Shown in pieces: positions 11,601 through 23,045 of a DNA stretch of 64,000 nt (positions within the stretch are counted from its first letter, which is position 1; the number at the start of each line of letters is the position of its first letter). The notes under the pieces were generated by a model that had not been told where the DNA came from, ran no database searches, and was given only the letters and a program-made list of their open reading frames with translations. Where the stretch lies: positions 3,004,175 to 3,068,174 of the forward strand of contig NC_087078.1 of assembly GCF_026151205.1 (NCBI RefSeq). The letters run 5' to 3'. The stretch comes from Bolinopsis microptera. Its lineage: Eukaryota > Ctenophora > Tentaculata > Lobata > Bolinopsidae. The translations under genes were made by a program, and so were the position numbers.

Positions 11601-13180
11601 TAAATTATTATTGTTTACTATAAAGAGATTATTTAATTCAGTTATGTATCTTCTGAATGGCTAAGGTAATGGTGGTAAAAGCTTTTTCATTGGGGTGGCA
11701 TTCTGGCTGCATGTAAGCAACGTTGATGCAATCTTAGCCAGAATATTTTATTTGTAAATATGAAGCTGAAGACTTTGATGACGAAATCGGACATGTCAGG
11801 ACAAGGGTGCATGCAGTTTCAATAACAACAATCGGGGAGGCTACGCTTTTAAAAACATTATAAAACAGCGCGGTTGTTATCGATGTTTTAATGTAATGCG
11901 GCGATATTTTTATAATTTATAATTTGTTTCCTTTTTAAGATAATTAAAATTTGTAAGCTTTATTAGCGTGGCTTTTGTTTGGGGACAGCTTTTTTTAATG
12001 TAAATAATTAAAATAACTAACTAATTTGCAGCACAAAGGTCTGATATGGTGGATGGTACTTTTAAAAATAAGCATCATAGTTTCATTTACTTGTTTAAGT
12101 AAAGTTAAGAAAATGCTGATTTATATTGCTTAATTTTCATCTCAAAAACATCAGTTAATTGCAAGTTTTTCATTTTACAGATTGATCCGAAAGTGAATCG
12201 GAAGGACACTGCCAGCAGCACTGTTTTTAAAAGCACTATTGACAAACTAGTCAACTAATTTGGGCTATTATATGATGTGATATTTTATACTAGTGGCTAA
12301 GCTAAAGAAGTTCGGTAATGACATTTCAAATTAGTTAATGTATCATTAGAATTCCTGGTTTAAGTATTTTCAGAATTGAATTATAGTATGTGATCAATTT
12401 CGCGCTAATATAAACGTTTTCATGTTTTTTGGTAATCTATTTGCAGTTTAACGTGACATTAAACAGAATTCTACCAAACTTCTTTCGATTTTTTGCTAAA
12501 CCAAAATAAGGGGTAGCGAGATAAATATTATGAAAATAAAATGGATCGGGTAGGTATGAAATGCATGTCTTCATTCCAGTTGGACAAGCACCAAGCACCA
12601 AGCTTTTAAGCTCTAACTCACTATGTGACACTACTTATAACGTAAGCAAGATTTGCAACTATCACACCAAGCAATATTATACCAAGCATAGCAGACGAAC
12701 ACATCCACATTCGTTACGCTTTACACTCAAGTCACAGCAAACTAAAACGGTAAATTATAAGTGAGTGTACAACTAAAGGCCGGTACACGCCGCATTGTCA
12801 AACCGCACGTGCGCACTCAGATAGGACAAGAGGCGCCAAGGGCCAGCTAGTAAAATGTCTTCTACTACATTCATACATTCAATCGATTTTTAGATCTTTA
12901 TTCTTGTATGGAGAAATATGCCGATTTTTAATTGTGTCCATATCGGGTTTCAAACAAGTCAAAACAAAATAGCAGTTTGTGGTTTAGTTAGCGGATGCTA
13001 CTTATCTTAGTTATTTATAAATAGAAATACCTACTATAACTACATAGAAAGCCTTTCTGAGTTACATTTAACTATTAAAGAGAATTATTCGTAACTTAGA
13101 TCTTGGCTAATTCAGTGCAACCAAAGATACCGCTCTCGCAAACGCCAAAGGTAACACGACGTAATTAAAACAGCACAGAA
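8621..13180. other. AT-rich DNA without a supported gene
   Basis: Stops are dense in all frames. Notable points are a CACGTG-rich patch (8870-8955), a GC-richer patch at 9810-9940 open on both strands but unrecognised, and an inverted repeat TTACATTCCGG (10586-10596) / CCGGAATGTAA (10608-10618). A minus-strand frame of 58 codons at 11287-11463 is also unrecognised. Confidence 0.45.
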
Positions 13181-13199
13181 CAAAATGCTGACACAAGCG

Positions 13200-13320
13200 A
13201 AGGGTGCGCGCGCACGTTGGTCTTAACACATAATTGACGTCACAGCCCAAAATTGCTATCAGCCAATAGGAGCGCGGCGTGATATTGCACGAATTATCGA
13301 TTTCACAGTCCGGCGTATTT
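13200..13320. promoter_or_regulatory. Promoter-like island with CRE palindrome and CCAAT box
   Basis: A GC-rich patch in AT-rich DNA holds a full CRE palindrome TGACGTCA at 13235-13242 and CCAAT at 13263-13267, followed by AGGAGCGCGGCG. CRE and CCAAT spacing of this kind is common in animal housekeeping promoters. No adjacent first exon could be identified, so the role is inference. Confidence 0.3.
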
Positions 13321-14479
13321 TTTGATTCTACACACTTTCACAGGACTTAAACGCGAATATTTGGAAGTAAATTCTAAGGTCCCCTCATCCTTTAAAATTA
13401 ACGAGAAAGATTACACAGAAACTTTGTATATAATATATTGAATTTATTAGCTATCTATTGTTTAGAACTTAAGTATATCTTTAATCGAATAATGAATGCT
13501 CGGCTCCCTCGCCAGAGCTGACCAAGTACAGCTGATATATTACATGTACCCACTCACTGAGGCAACGCAAAATAAAGCTCCATACTTTGTGTGCAACAAC
13601 ATGTTGCTTGCTTACACTAAATCGGCTCTCTAACTCCAAGACAATCGTTTGTGTTAGCCATACAGGCATCCGGCATACCTGATACCATGTTCTTCCTCGT
13701 TATTTACCACTCAGCAAAGTAACAGCTAATGGGTGGTTAGCGTCTGTATGGCGGGATAACACGTCCTTGACAAAGAAGCTGTCCATTTAAACAAGCCTCA
13801 TTGGAATGAAGTAGGTTAACTAATTTACACATTACCCTATCAGATATCATAATAGAGATAGCAGGCACCTCAGAAGATAAATTAGGCAATGGCTTGAGTC
13901 CCTCAAGTAAGCACACACGTTAACGTAGAGATCTTATCTCTACAACTCAACTCAAGAGACATTTAGCAATGAACAATGAATATTCATGCATGACCTTTGC
14001 ATGTACCATCATAAACGTCCTTACGACATCATATGAATACACAGTAAAGAGGCGAGTTTTTGTGGTTCTACAACTTAAGATGTAGCATTGGTGGTTTATA
14101 TTAACATTACGGGAATAGCATGAAGTAGGAACAAGGAAGTATCTAAATTAAGTTATGCCTACGATATGATGGAAATTAACTTTCGTTTGAAACATAGAGT
14201 TATTATACTTGTAAACACTCAAACCTCATAAAGATGAGGCTACTCCAAGAATACGATCAATACTGCGCTAGTAAAGTACCATTTGTATTTTGTAATACTA
14301 GTTAAGTACTATTAGCGGTTTATTCAAATACCAGAATCAACTATTTCACTACAGACGAAAGCTTGCATCTGAGAATGGAGAGAGGTGTATGTGACAATTG
14401 TGTTGCGGCAAATCTTATGAAGGCCCGAGGGAACTGCTCATGGCTTTCAATTTAAAGTATCAAATAGAACAGATAAACG

Positions 14480-15940
14480 GTCTTACAATCAGGTTTGATT
14501 ATGTAAATTATTAAATTATTAAATTATTAAATGCTCCCTCATTCCTAAAATGGGCACTTATACAACCATTGCCAATGTCACTTGTATAGAGTTTCCGGGA
14601 ATTAGCTTTATAAAAATGCCCGACAATCGCCCATCTGGAATTATACTAAATATATTCATTATTCATCCGGTCAAGTCCTACTGCCTTAATTATAATAACA
14701 ACGAGTTACAGCTCTGACAATGGTTGGTACCAACAGTTCCAGGGATAAATGATCACAAGTATACGTATCAGCATGTAATTATAGATACTTAAAAATGTTG
14801 TGAATAAAGTTAAAGTTGTAGATTAGGAATGGGATAGAAATGAAACAAATAGGAAGGAACAAGGGATAAGATAAGAGAGGGGTAGGGTGATACAGGACAA
14901 GGGTCGTTTATAGAAAGGTAACTTACAGCGAATCAAACTGTAATGGTTGATTTATCGGTAACATTTAAAATCTAACGTATGGGTAATAGTCGTGAAACGG
15001 TTTATACCGTCTATTTTTCACATATTGCTCAAACTTTTAGCACCAGACAATCTGCCTTTTAAAGTCTTTTAGGGTAATTTTGGAGACATTTCTGAGTATT
15101 CATCATGCGCGAGGGAGATCTCAATTGATCAATACATTCCTAGACGCGGTCAAGGTTACTGTTGAAACTGCAGAATATTTCAGGGTATAAATTAGGATTA
15201 ACAAATAATAAGTCCACCCTATTCTGCTGTATTCTAGTTTAAATGGGGAGATTCTTGGGACCAGTATTAAAGTTGGAGGCAGGAAACAATCAGTAATAAT
15301 GAATAGTTAACTGATAATTACTAGTAGCCCGTTGCAGCTGTTACAGGGACCCATAATGCATATATATTACAAGTGCGTGTCCAGTATAAGCTGTGCTATG
15401 ATAATACATCAATTTCAAAGTTATCTATTAGAATGAGATAAGAATGAGACAAAGAGGAAGCGACAACGAATGGTATAGAGGTACCCCTTAATCGACCCAA
15501 CCAAATGAGATGTATTCTGAATCGAGTTAATTAGGGCGATATTAAAGGTTGGTGGTAGAAATCAATCAGTTACTGGAAGTGACCTTAACGTATGATGATA
15601 CTTCACACATAGCATCAGGTTCGATTATTAAAATTGATATTAGGATGCAGTGAAACTATCGGACTTGCCAAACTTTAGAGGATCCCTAATCCCTAATTCA
15701 TAAAGTCATAAATATGAGCCCCCATACCACTGTCATGAATTTTTCAATAGAGAGATGCGAGGAATTAGCTTATGTTAATAAGAATGCCCGACAGTCGGGC
15801 ACAATTTGAATTAATGCTAGAAATAGATGAATTCATGCGGTTCATCAGGCCCAGTCTTGTTGCCCTATTAATATTAATAAAGAGTTATAGTAATGTCAAT
15901 CACTAGTACCAATAGTTATAAGGGGATACATGATGGAGTA
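14480..15940 (+). repeat. Diverged long tandem repeat, about 1.1 kb apart
   Basis: The stretch at 14490-14760 resembles 15615-15935 in the same order: ATCAGGTTTGATTAT, GGAATTAGCTT, AATGCCCGACA, GAGTTA with TACCAA, then GGGATA and ATGAT. A second pair is 14810-14900 and 15415-15500. Substitutions and small indels are frequent, so the duplication is old. No coding potential is seen. Confidence 0.45.
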
Positions 15941-16297
15941 AAGGTGAGAATATTCTCGTAACCCCAACTTCACGTTCTAAAATATTAAACATCGCACACT
16001 TGGTTTTTTAGAGCTGTATAAGTCAGAATATTGTCATAACCTTAAAAGTTAAAAGTTAAACGTTTAAGTTAGGGTCCTACCTAATTAAGCTACAGCCTAC
16101 AGTTTCCTTAACATGAAACCAGCACAAAAATTTCCTGTACCATTTTTGTGTAATAACATTTAGTGGTGAACTATTGTTCCATTATTGATTATAGACTATA
16201 TTTGTTGAAGAATTGTTCCACTTTGAGTAAAGTGCTGTGCAGTTTATTCCAATTAACATGAACGATGTTTCTTATCCAATTGGGCACTTTCCACAAT

Positions 16298-17117
16298 TCA
16301 ATCTTCTATGAGGTCTGTACGATTTCTCAATTTCCCGATTTCTTTGTTTTTACTGCCCATTTTATAATTTTTAGAACTTCTGAGAAAAGAAATTTTAGAT
16401 GGTTTCTTGCAGCCTCTCATATACAGTATATTAGAACAAACCTTTCGTTAGCTATCTCTGAACAAGCATCTCTGAGCTGTTGAGATAATCTTTTGGAGTG
16501 CTTTACAGAGGGTAACATGTTTTTAGAGTGCTGGTATAACTCCTCGCACTGGACTGTGTAACTGCTTACAACTGACAAAACATCTTCTGTCGAAATTTCT
16601 TTGTATCTGAAATGTTAGGGAAGGTGGTTATGTTTGAGTGGGGTTGGAAAGGGACAAAAAGTGATGGATGAGGTCAAATATGTCCGAAATTAAGATGAAG
16701 TAACTCGTGAAAGCTACCTAATACTTACACTTTGGAGAATCCTTTTATTAATGAATTAGCAGAGGTTATTTTATTAACAGTAGCAGCAACTTCTGGATGT
16801 TGGAGCACAGATTCCGAAATTGATATCTGACTAAGCTCCATACCAGTAGTTCCCAAAGCTGATCGTGAAGGTGTTAAAACGTTTTGATGATCAAGAAGAG
16901 CTATGGAGTCAAAACTTTGTCTGTTTTTTAATGGTGTACCAAACATTGGGGACAGGCCTATTGATTTGTTCCCAATCCTTTTAGAAGGAGTAAGAGACTC
17001 ATCTAATGTACAAATTGCTCGTTTTATGTCATGCAATCTGTCGGCATATTTGAGGGAAGGTTTTTCTTGGAGTGGTGTACAGGAGTATTCAGCCATTTTG
17101 TTGCAACACCTGCACAT
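16298..17117 (-). CDS. Small three-exon gene, unidentified, with S/T-P motifs
   Basis: Minus-strand exons 17117-16729, 16606-16442 and 16379-16298 have GT-AG introns (GTAAGTAT donor, GTTTGT donor, and CAG acceptors including TTTTCTCAG). They join in phase to give 636 nt, about 211 residues, ending in TGA at 16298-16300. The N-terminal third has repeated S/T-P sites followed by basic residues (LTPSKR, GTPLKNR, LTPSRS), typical of CDK-type phosphorylation sites. The C-terminal half is predicted to be helical (SVKHSKRLSQQLRDACSEIA). I do not recognise the family; a cell-cycle or cytoskeletal role is only a guess. Translation may start at the ATG at 17117, or at the second ATG (17096) if a CAG acceptor at about 17113 is used. 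A possible upstream exon lies at 17480-17650. Confidence 0.6.
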
Positions 17118-17217
17118 AAAGTAGAGGAAAGTTATAGGATAGAATTAAAATTGACACAGCTAAACACAATTAAGATCTAATTAAAATAATATGATGAAGA
17201 CATAGTTTCAGTTAAAC

Positions 17218-17417
17218 AAAAAAATTCAGTTAAACAAAAATTTCAATTTTATGCCATTTATTAGTGAATAAATTACAGAATAAACAAGTCTACAATAAAT
17301 CAATTTGATATTTAATTCAAAGGAATCCTAATTCGATGTGTAGTATGGTTGTCAATCTTTGAATAGATTAGATATAGGTTGATGGGGCAAAGGAGTGTGT
17401 GTGCTGTTTACTATTGA
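17218..17417. repeat. First copy of a ~190-bp dispersed duplication
   Basis: CAGTTAAACAAAAATTTCAA, TACAATAAATCAATTTGATA, TGTGTAGTATGGTTGTCA and GGGGCAAAGGAGTGTG are shared, in order, with 22858-23045. The two copies are in direct orientation about 5.6 kb apart. No coding sequence is seen in the copy. Confidence 0.7.
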
Positions 17418-17526
17418 AGGAGAAGTTGGGTTTGAAGAAGATAATTAAAGAAATTAACTCTCCTATTCAAATCAATACATTTAGTTGGCAGCAGCGGACA
17501 TATATAATACACATGAGTTTTTTATT

Positions 17527-17650
17527 AACAGCTTGTATTTCAGCAATCTTTTCAGCATATTTATTGAATACACGTTTAATGCCAGAGGGAGACTTTACAT
17601 TTTCTTGTCTGATGTCATTGAGACCATCGCGTCGTATAGTTAGTTAATAG
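17527..17650 (-). CDS. Possible upstream exon of the 16298-17117 gene
   Basis: The minus strand reads TIRRDGLNDIRQENVKSPSG then IKRVFNKYAEKIAEIQAVNK, a charged helix-like stretch. A GTGTAT donor after CTCAT would join in phase to the CAG acceptor just before the MAEYS codons of the next exon. Against it, there is no in-frame ATG upstream, a TAA lies just before, and no AG acceptor is close. Confidence 0.25.
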
Positions 17651-18150
17651 AATTTTCGAATTCACAACCAGCTATATTATGTATAATTTTTTAATTGATT
17701 TTTTTAATCAATAAACTTTCAAAATGTTACACAAATACATCATTTTATTTCAAAGAGAATTTCGCCGAATGACCTTACATACCTTGACAAGTGACCGAGT
17801 GTAAACAAAATTAGGCACACCGAAACACCAGTTGACCAGTAAACTGGTCATAAGATCTTTCAGTTTAATTTGGGTACATTTCGTTTTATGACGTGTCGAC
17901 TACGTTTACTTAGTTTCAGTATACTTTATCCCTACCGTTTTATTACATTTTTGACTTTATTTACCTATCACTATACATATTTAATCTTAAATAATCATTT
18001 TAGTGGAACTATGTAAAAGGGGATCGTTGCTAGCGTCGAAACTGTTTTAACCCTGCCTTAGTCAGTTGAAAGTCTGATAGCATATGTTCTGTTTGATTTG
18101 ACCAAACTAATGCCTTTCATTGCTTTATAACAATTACATCGGGCCCTATT
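17651..18150. other. No gene seen
   Basis: AT-rich DNA just upstream of the LINE at 18165. It holds a small palindrome, GACCAGTAAACTGGTC (near 17834), and nothing else recognisable. Confidence 0.5.
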
Positions 18151-18164
18151 ATATGCACCTATAA

Positions 18165-21101
18165 GTGAAGCGATACTGCAACCAAGGTATGCTAGGTTTA
18201 GGCTATGAGAGCTTCTATCAAGATACCTTTGACTCGAAAGTAAAAGGCTCAGGAGTAGCTCTATATGTCCTTAACTCCTTTAATGCTGTTAAAAATAACA
18301 ACCTGTCACAAGTAACAGAAAATCTAGAAACCCTCTTTGTAACCATAGGAAGTATAGGAAATTATACTTCTATAGGAGTAATATACCGCCCTCCAAGTGG
18401 CAATGCTGAGCAAGCTCTCCAAGAATTGTCGTCAATCCTTGATAAAGCACCAAAACATACACACATTGCAGGTGATTTTAACATTAATCTCCATGGTAAA
18501 CACAGTAACATTATTGCACAGTATGAAGACGTCCTATTCAGTAGAGGCTTCTTCCCATTGATATCATTAGCAACTCATGAAAAGCCTGGATGTAATGCCT
18601 CGTGCATCGACAACATCATTACAAATGACCTAGACTCTGTTACTGCCTCTGGAGTCATAACTGACCACATATCTCACCACCTCCCTATATTTAATATATC
18701 TGACTGGAAAATTAGCAAGACCAAAAATATTCATAAGCACACTCAATATTATGACTATTGTAAGTCAAACACTGATAAATTTGCTGAAGTCTTGGGTAAT
18801 AAACTAGATAATGAACCAATTATAGATTTTACCAACTTTCATGATATCTTTAAAAACAGCATTGACGAAACCTGCAAACTAGCTGTACCCAAAACCACTA
18901 AGCGCACTATGCAGAACAACCCCTGGATTACTGGCGGGATTATAGCCTCAGTAAACCACTGCCATGGACTGTATGATGCCTGGGCGAAAGTCAGGAAAGT
19001 TAAGTGTAAACATGGCGAAACTGACACAAAAGGGGGCACATGCCTGTGTTCTATCTGCTGTAATAAAAGAAACCGTTATGATGACTACAAAGAATATAGA
19101 AAGGCTCTAAAAAAGGTTCGTAAAAAGGCTGTGTCTGAATATTATTCTGACAAGTTTCTTGAAACTCAGGGAAACTCCAAGAAAACCTGGGAACTTATAA
19201 ATAAAATTCGTGGCAAACAGAAACGTGATATCAGACCTATATTTACCATAGACAATGAAAAGATAACTAATCGCAGAGTTATAGCGAATGAATTCAATAA
19301 GTATTTTGTATCCCTAGCATCTAACCTTAATGCAGCCTACACAGAACTAGGAGAAATACAAATTAATCAGCTTCCAAGTTTCTGTGACCTCTTACCTAAA
19401 TCGAATACAGCTAATATATATCTACATGACTGCTCACCTGAAGAGGTGGCTAAGATCATATCGGAACTTAAGAATGGCAAGGCTAGTGATATACCAGTAC
19501 ATATAGTAAAGGCAGTATCAGGTATAATTAGTCCACTACTATCGGTATTGTATAACGAATGTATGCAACAGGGAGTTTTTCCAGACGACCTAAAAGTAGG
19601 TAAAATAAGTCCAATATATAAGAAAGAAAATGCTGAGCTTCTTGAAAATTACAGGCCTATCTCAACCTTAGCGATATTTGGTAAAATACTTGAGAAGATC
19701 ATATTCTCCAGGCTTTACAGTTTCTTTCAGTCGCAAGGATTATTATATGAAAATCAATATGGCTTCAGAAAAAATCATTCCACAAGCCATGCACTTAACT
19801 TCTCTGTCGACTACATTGAAAAATCACTAAGAGATAAAAATCATGTACTAGGCATCTTCATTGATTTAAGTAAAGCTTTTGATACAATCTGTCATGATAA
19901 ACTGCTTAAAAAACTGAATGATTATGGAATTCGAGGGACTGCAAATAAATTAATAGCCAGTTACCTCTCTAATAGACAGCAATATGTTTCAGTACTTGGA
20001 GAAGAATCCGAAAAACTGTCTGTAATATTTGGTGTGCCTCAGGGGTCAGTATTAGGTCCCTTGCTTTTCATTATCTACATCAATGAAATATATAGAGTAT
20101 CAGATCTAGGTAAGTTTATACTTTTTGCCGATGACACCAACATATTTGTTGTAGATAAATGTATAAAAACACTTTACTGCAAAGCTAACAAAATTCTTAA
20201 ACTTGTTCATCAGTATATGAAGAGTAACTTGCTGCATATCAACACAAAGAAATGTTGTTATATCCACTTTAAGCCGAACTGTAGAAATGAACCAGATTCA
20301 AACACCAATGAATTAGAACTGACACTGAATAATATAATAATTAAAAAGGTAGAGGAAACTAAGTTTCTTGGAGTCATTATTGACCAAAAACTGAACTGGG
20401 ATGCTCACTTAAGAGAGTTAAATAGTAAATTGAAATGTGAGATTGGTAGACTATGTGGAATTAGACGCTGTGTACCTAAAAAACTATATAAGGACCTGTA
20501 CCACACCCTTTTTGAATCACACCTATGTTATGGAATATCTGTTTGGGGAGGTGTATCAAATAATAAACTAGAAGCCATATTTAAAACACAAAAGAAATGC
20601 ATAAGAATTCTCTTTGGTGATAATGATGCGTACTTCAATAAGTTCAAAACATGTGCCAGAGTAAGGCCTATCACTAGGGATAAGACCGGTAAAGTTATCA
20701 AGCAGATGTTAGGCAAAGATTTCTTTGAACTAGAACACAGTAAACCAATCTGTAACGAGTATAACTTCCTGACTGTCCACAATCTTCATAAGTTGCACTG
20801 TTTACTGGAAATGTTTAAAATTAATAAGTTCCAATCACCAGTCTCAATGTTCTCTTTATTCAACAGGTCACCAAGACGAGACAACTACTTCATCCCACCC
20901 ACTCCGTCCTCACTATTCATCTACCAATCAACCAGTATTTGGAATCACTGCCGTAAGTCAACAAGTGAAATAGACTTCTCCACTCCTATCAGTATATTCA
21001 AGAATAATCTTAAGAAAGCTTTGTTAGAACTACAATCTAAATATGACAGACAACTATGGTGCAGTTACAACTTTGATGCAAATGAATTATCATTGAAATA
21101 G
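18165..21101 (+). CDS. 5'-truncated LINE ORF2: APE endonuclease and reverse transcriptase (CR1/L2-like)
   Basis: This 978-codon frame is uninterrupted. The endonuclease is missing its first strands: it begins around GYESFYQDTF and continues with VIYRPPSG, GDFNIN (from residue 103) and DHISHHLPIF, the late catalytic block of APE-type nucleases. The RT follows with ENYRPIS, FRKNHSTSHA, FIDLSKAFDT (motif A), GVPQGSVLGPLL (motif B) and FADDTN (F654-D657, motif C). A LINE-typical C-terminus carries TCARVRP and LTVHNLHK. It is closely related to ORF2 at 35896-39300 and to the inner element at 44921-46836, which share the HSTSHA-like, FADDTNIF/YADDTNIF and TCAR.RP motifs. Truncation within the endonuclease is typical of incomplete target-primed reverse transcription. 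The frame looks intact, but the copy cannot be complete. Confidence 0.9.
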   Translation: MKRYCNQGMLGLGYESFYQDTFDSKVKGSGVALYVLNSFNAVKNNNLSQVTENLETLFVTIGSIGNYTSIGVIYRPPSGNAEQALQELSSILDKAPKHTHIAGDFNINLHGKHSNIIAQYEDVLFSRGFFPLISLATHEKPGCNASCIDNIITNDLDSVTASGVITDHISHHLPIFNISDWKISKTKNIHKHTQYYDYCKSNTDKFAEVLGNKLDNEPIIDFTNFHDIFKNSIDETCKLAVPKTTKRTMQNNPWITGGIIASVNHCHGLYDAWAKVRKVKCKHGETDTKGGTCLCSICCNKRNRYDDYKEYRKALKKVRKKAVSEYYSDKFLETQGNSKKTWELINKIRGKQKRDIRPIFTIDNEKITNRRVIANEFNKYFVSLASNLNAAYTELGEIQINQLPSFCDLLPKSNTANIYLHDCSPEEVAKIISELKNGKASDIPVHIVKAVSGIISPLLSVLYNECMQQGVFPDDLKVGKISPIYKKENAELLENYRPISTLAIFGKILEKIIFSRLYSFFQSQGLLYENQYGFRKNHSTSHALNFSVDYIEKSLRDKNHVLGIFIDLSKAFDTICHDKLLKKLNDYGIRGTANKLIASYLSNRQQYVSVLGEESEKLSVIFGVPQGSVLGPLLFIIYINEIYRVSDLGKFILFADDTNIFVVDKCIKTLYCKANKILKLVHQYMKSNLLHINTKKCCYIHFKPNCRNEPDSNTNELELTLNNIIIKKVEETKFLGVIIDQKLNWDAHLRELNSKLKCEIGRLCGIRRCVPKKLYKDLYHTLFESHLCYGISVWGGVSNNKLEAIFKTQKKCIRILFGDNDAYFNKFKTCARVRPITRDKTGKVIKQMLGKDFFELEHSKPICNEYNFLTVHNLHKLHCLLEMFKINKFQSPVSMFSLFNRSPRRDNYFIPPTPSSLFIYQSTSIWNHCRKSTSEIDFSTPISIFKNNLKKALLELQSKYDRQLWCSYNFDANELSLK

Positions 21102-21682
21102 GTTAATTAACTAAACTTAATCATATGAGTAAACCACGGTGTTATTGCAAAGAACCATGACAAGGGTATCAGACCTATATTAATCTAAGAGACGAAACAA
21201 AACGAATCATCATACAACAAATTTTAAAATCCTGCGGCACAGGATCCTGTTGTTTTCCTACTCTGCCTCTCCCAAACCCCTCTCTCCTTCTCCTTCTTCA
21301 GGTTTATTCTACAATTTTTTAAATTAGATAGCAGATATATTTTCTTTCGAATGTAGTAATGGCATTATACATTATTTGGTATCGTATGTATGTTGTGTTT
21401 AGTGTTTGCTAACTAGGTATGTGCTATATATTTTGAAGAATTTTGAGGCTCACAACGTCTCGTCCCATGGGTTGAGTTGCAAGCTGAGTATATGTTCAAA
21501 TCGCCTTACTTCGTATGGTGAAACATCGACAGGTTTGCCTTGACCTTTCGGACGAGTGTTTGCCCACCGGGGATCCAAAAATATGATCACCATGAACATT
21601 ACTTTGACACGTGAACTTATCAAACGACTGTAATGATTCCATTAAATTTTCTTAGTACATTTAGCTAGTTTATAGTAGATAC

Positions 21683-21735
21683 ACACGGTCACAGAATAGA
21701 GGAGCACAATTGGGCTCTTTGTTCTGCGACCGTGT
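21683..21735 (+). ncRNA. Hairpin downstream of the LINE at 18165-21101
   Basis: ACACGGTCACAGAA (21683-21696) pairs with TTCTGCGACCGTGT (21722-21735), a 14-bp stem with one G-U pair. The 25-nt loop holds a second small GAGC/GCTC pairing. The distance from the ORF stop (about 580 bp) is close to the 3'-UTR length of the two related LINEs in this window. It may be a 3'-end structure recognised by the RT, or it may be unrelated. Confidence 0.35.
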
Positions 21736-22857
21736 TTCCTCGGTGGGCCGACAGGTTTTTGTTGTGTAGTAGTGCTGGGGAAAAAACACGCTTTAAATAT
21801 CAATGAATGTAAATATTGTTAATTGACATTAGTGCCACAGTTTATGTGGTAAAAACAAATTTATGGTCAAACATTATATATCGTAGAAGGGCATGATTTA
21901 CCCACATCACTAAGCATCTGGATGGATAATTAGCACACAAGGATAAACTGAGCTTTAAACATGACCACCATCAATAGCATATAACCATAGCTCCAAAATA
22001 AATAAATTGCTCTACATAGAAACATCTGGCCTGATCTTATCACATTGTGGTCCCCTGGGGTTCGGTAAAGCCCTTACAGGCAACTGGGTCCTTTTACCAG
22101 CCACAATAAAACTAGTCATGCCAGTACTGTCATAAACTGTAACCAACTATTTAAAAATAAGATATCTTTTGCTAGAATTTTAAATTTTAAGCCATAGAGC
22201 AATCTTCTCAATTTTAAAATTTAAAAATAACATTTTACCCTAACTATGATGTGGTGGCATTTCATACTTAACTAAAATTCAACTTTGAAAGTCAATAGAT
22301 TATTAGTCACAACAAAATTATAGTTTAAGACATCCATTTTGCATTGTGTTTCCATTATTAGAATTTATGATATGTATTGATTGAATAATTGGTAATAAAT
22401 TTAACTTTTGTTTTATTAAACTTTTGTTTTATTATTCCATTGAACTAATAAGGTTACAGCCTAAAATATAAATATAATAAATAACAATGTACCATAATTA
22501 TAAACACACTTGAACATATTTTATTAATTACACTTTTTATCAATTTATATTTAGATAATTTAGTTACTTTAAAGATAACGAAAACTTTCAATTATCAAAA
22601 TATATAATATCGTGATCTATAACAAGAAATTATAATTACTGATTAAGGATTTGCAGCATTTGTACGGGGTTGTAAAGTACAAAAAAATATAATTCGTGAG
22701 AATAATGCCAGGAATGCGCACAGATCTTTAATCAAGATCGAAATTGTACTGAGGTGTTTAGCATTGTGAAACTGCTCGAGGTTATTCATAATTCGTCTTG
22801 ATAGTAAAGTATTATTTCGTTTGTGTTATCAAAGTTTGTGTGTCTGATCATTGTCAG

Positions 22858-23045
22858 TCAGTTAAACAAAAATTCAGTTAAACAAAAATTCAATTTTATG
22901 CCATTTTTTACAGAGTAAACAAGTTTACAATAAATCAATTTGATATTTAAAGGAATCCTAATTCAATGTGTAGTATGGTTGTCACTCTTTAAATAGATTA
23001 GATATAAGTTGACGGGGCAAAGGAGTGTGCGTGCTGTTCGCTATT
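22858..23045. repeat. Second copy of the ~190-bp dispersed duplication
   Basis: Direct-orientation copy of 17218-17417, a few per cent diverged, with small indels around TTTACAGAGTAAACAAG. Confidence 0.7.
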
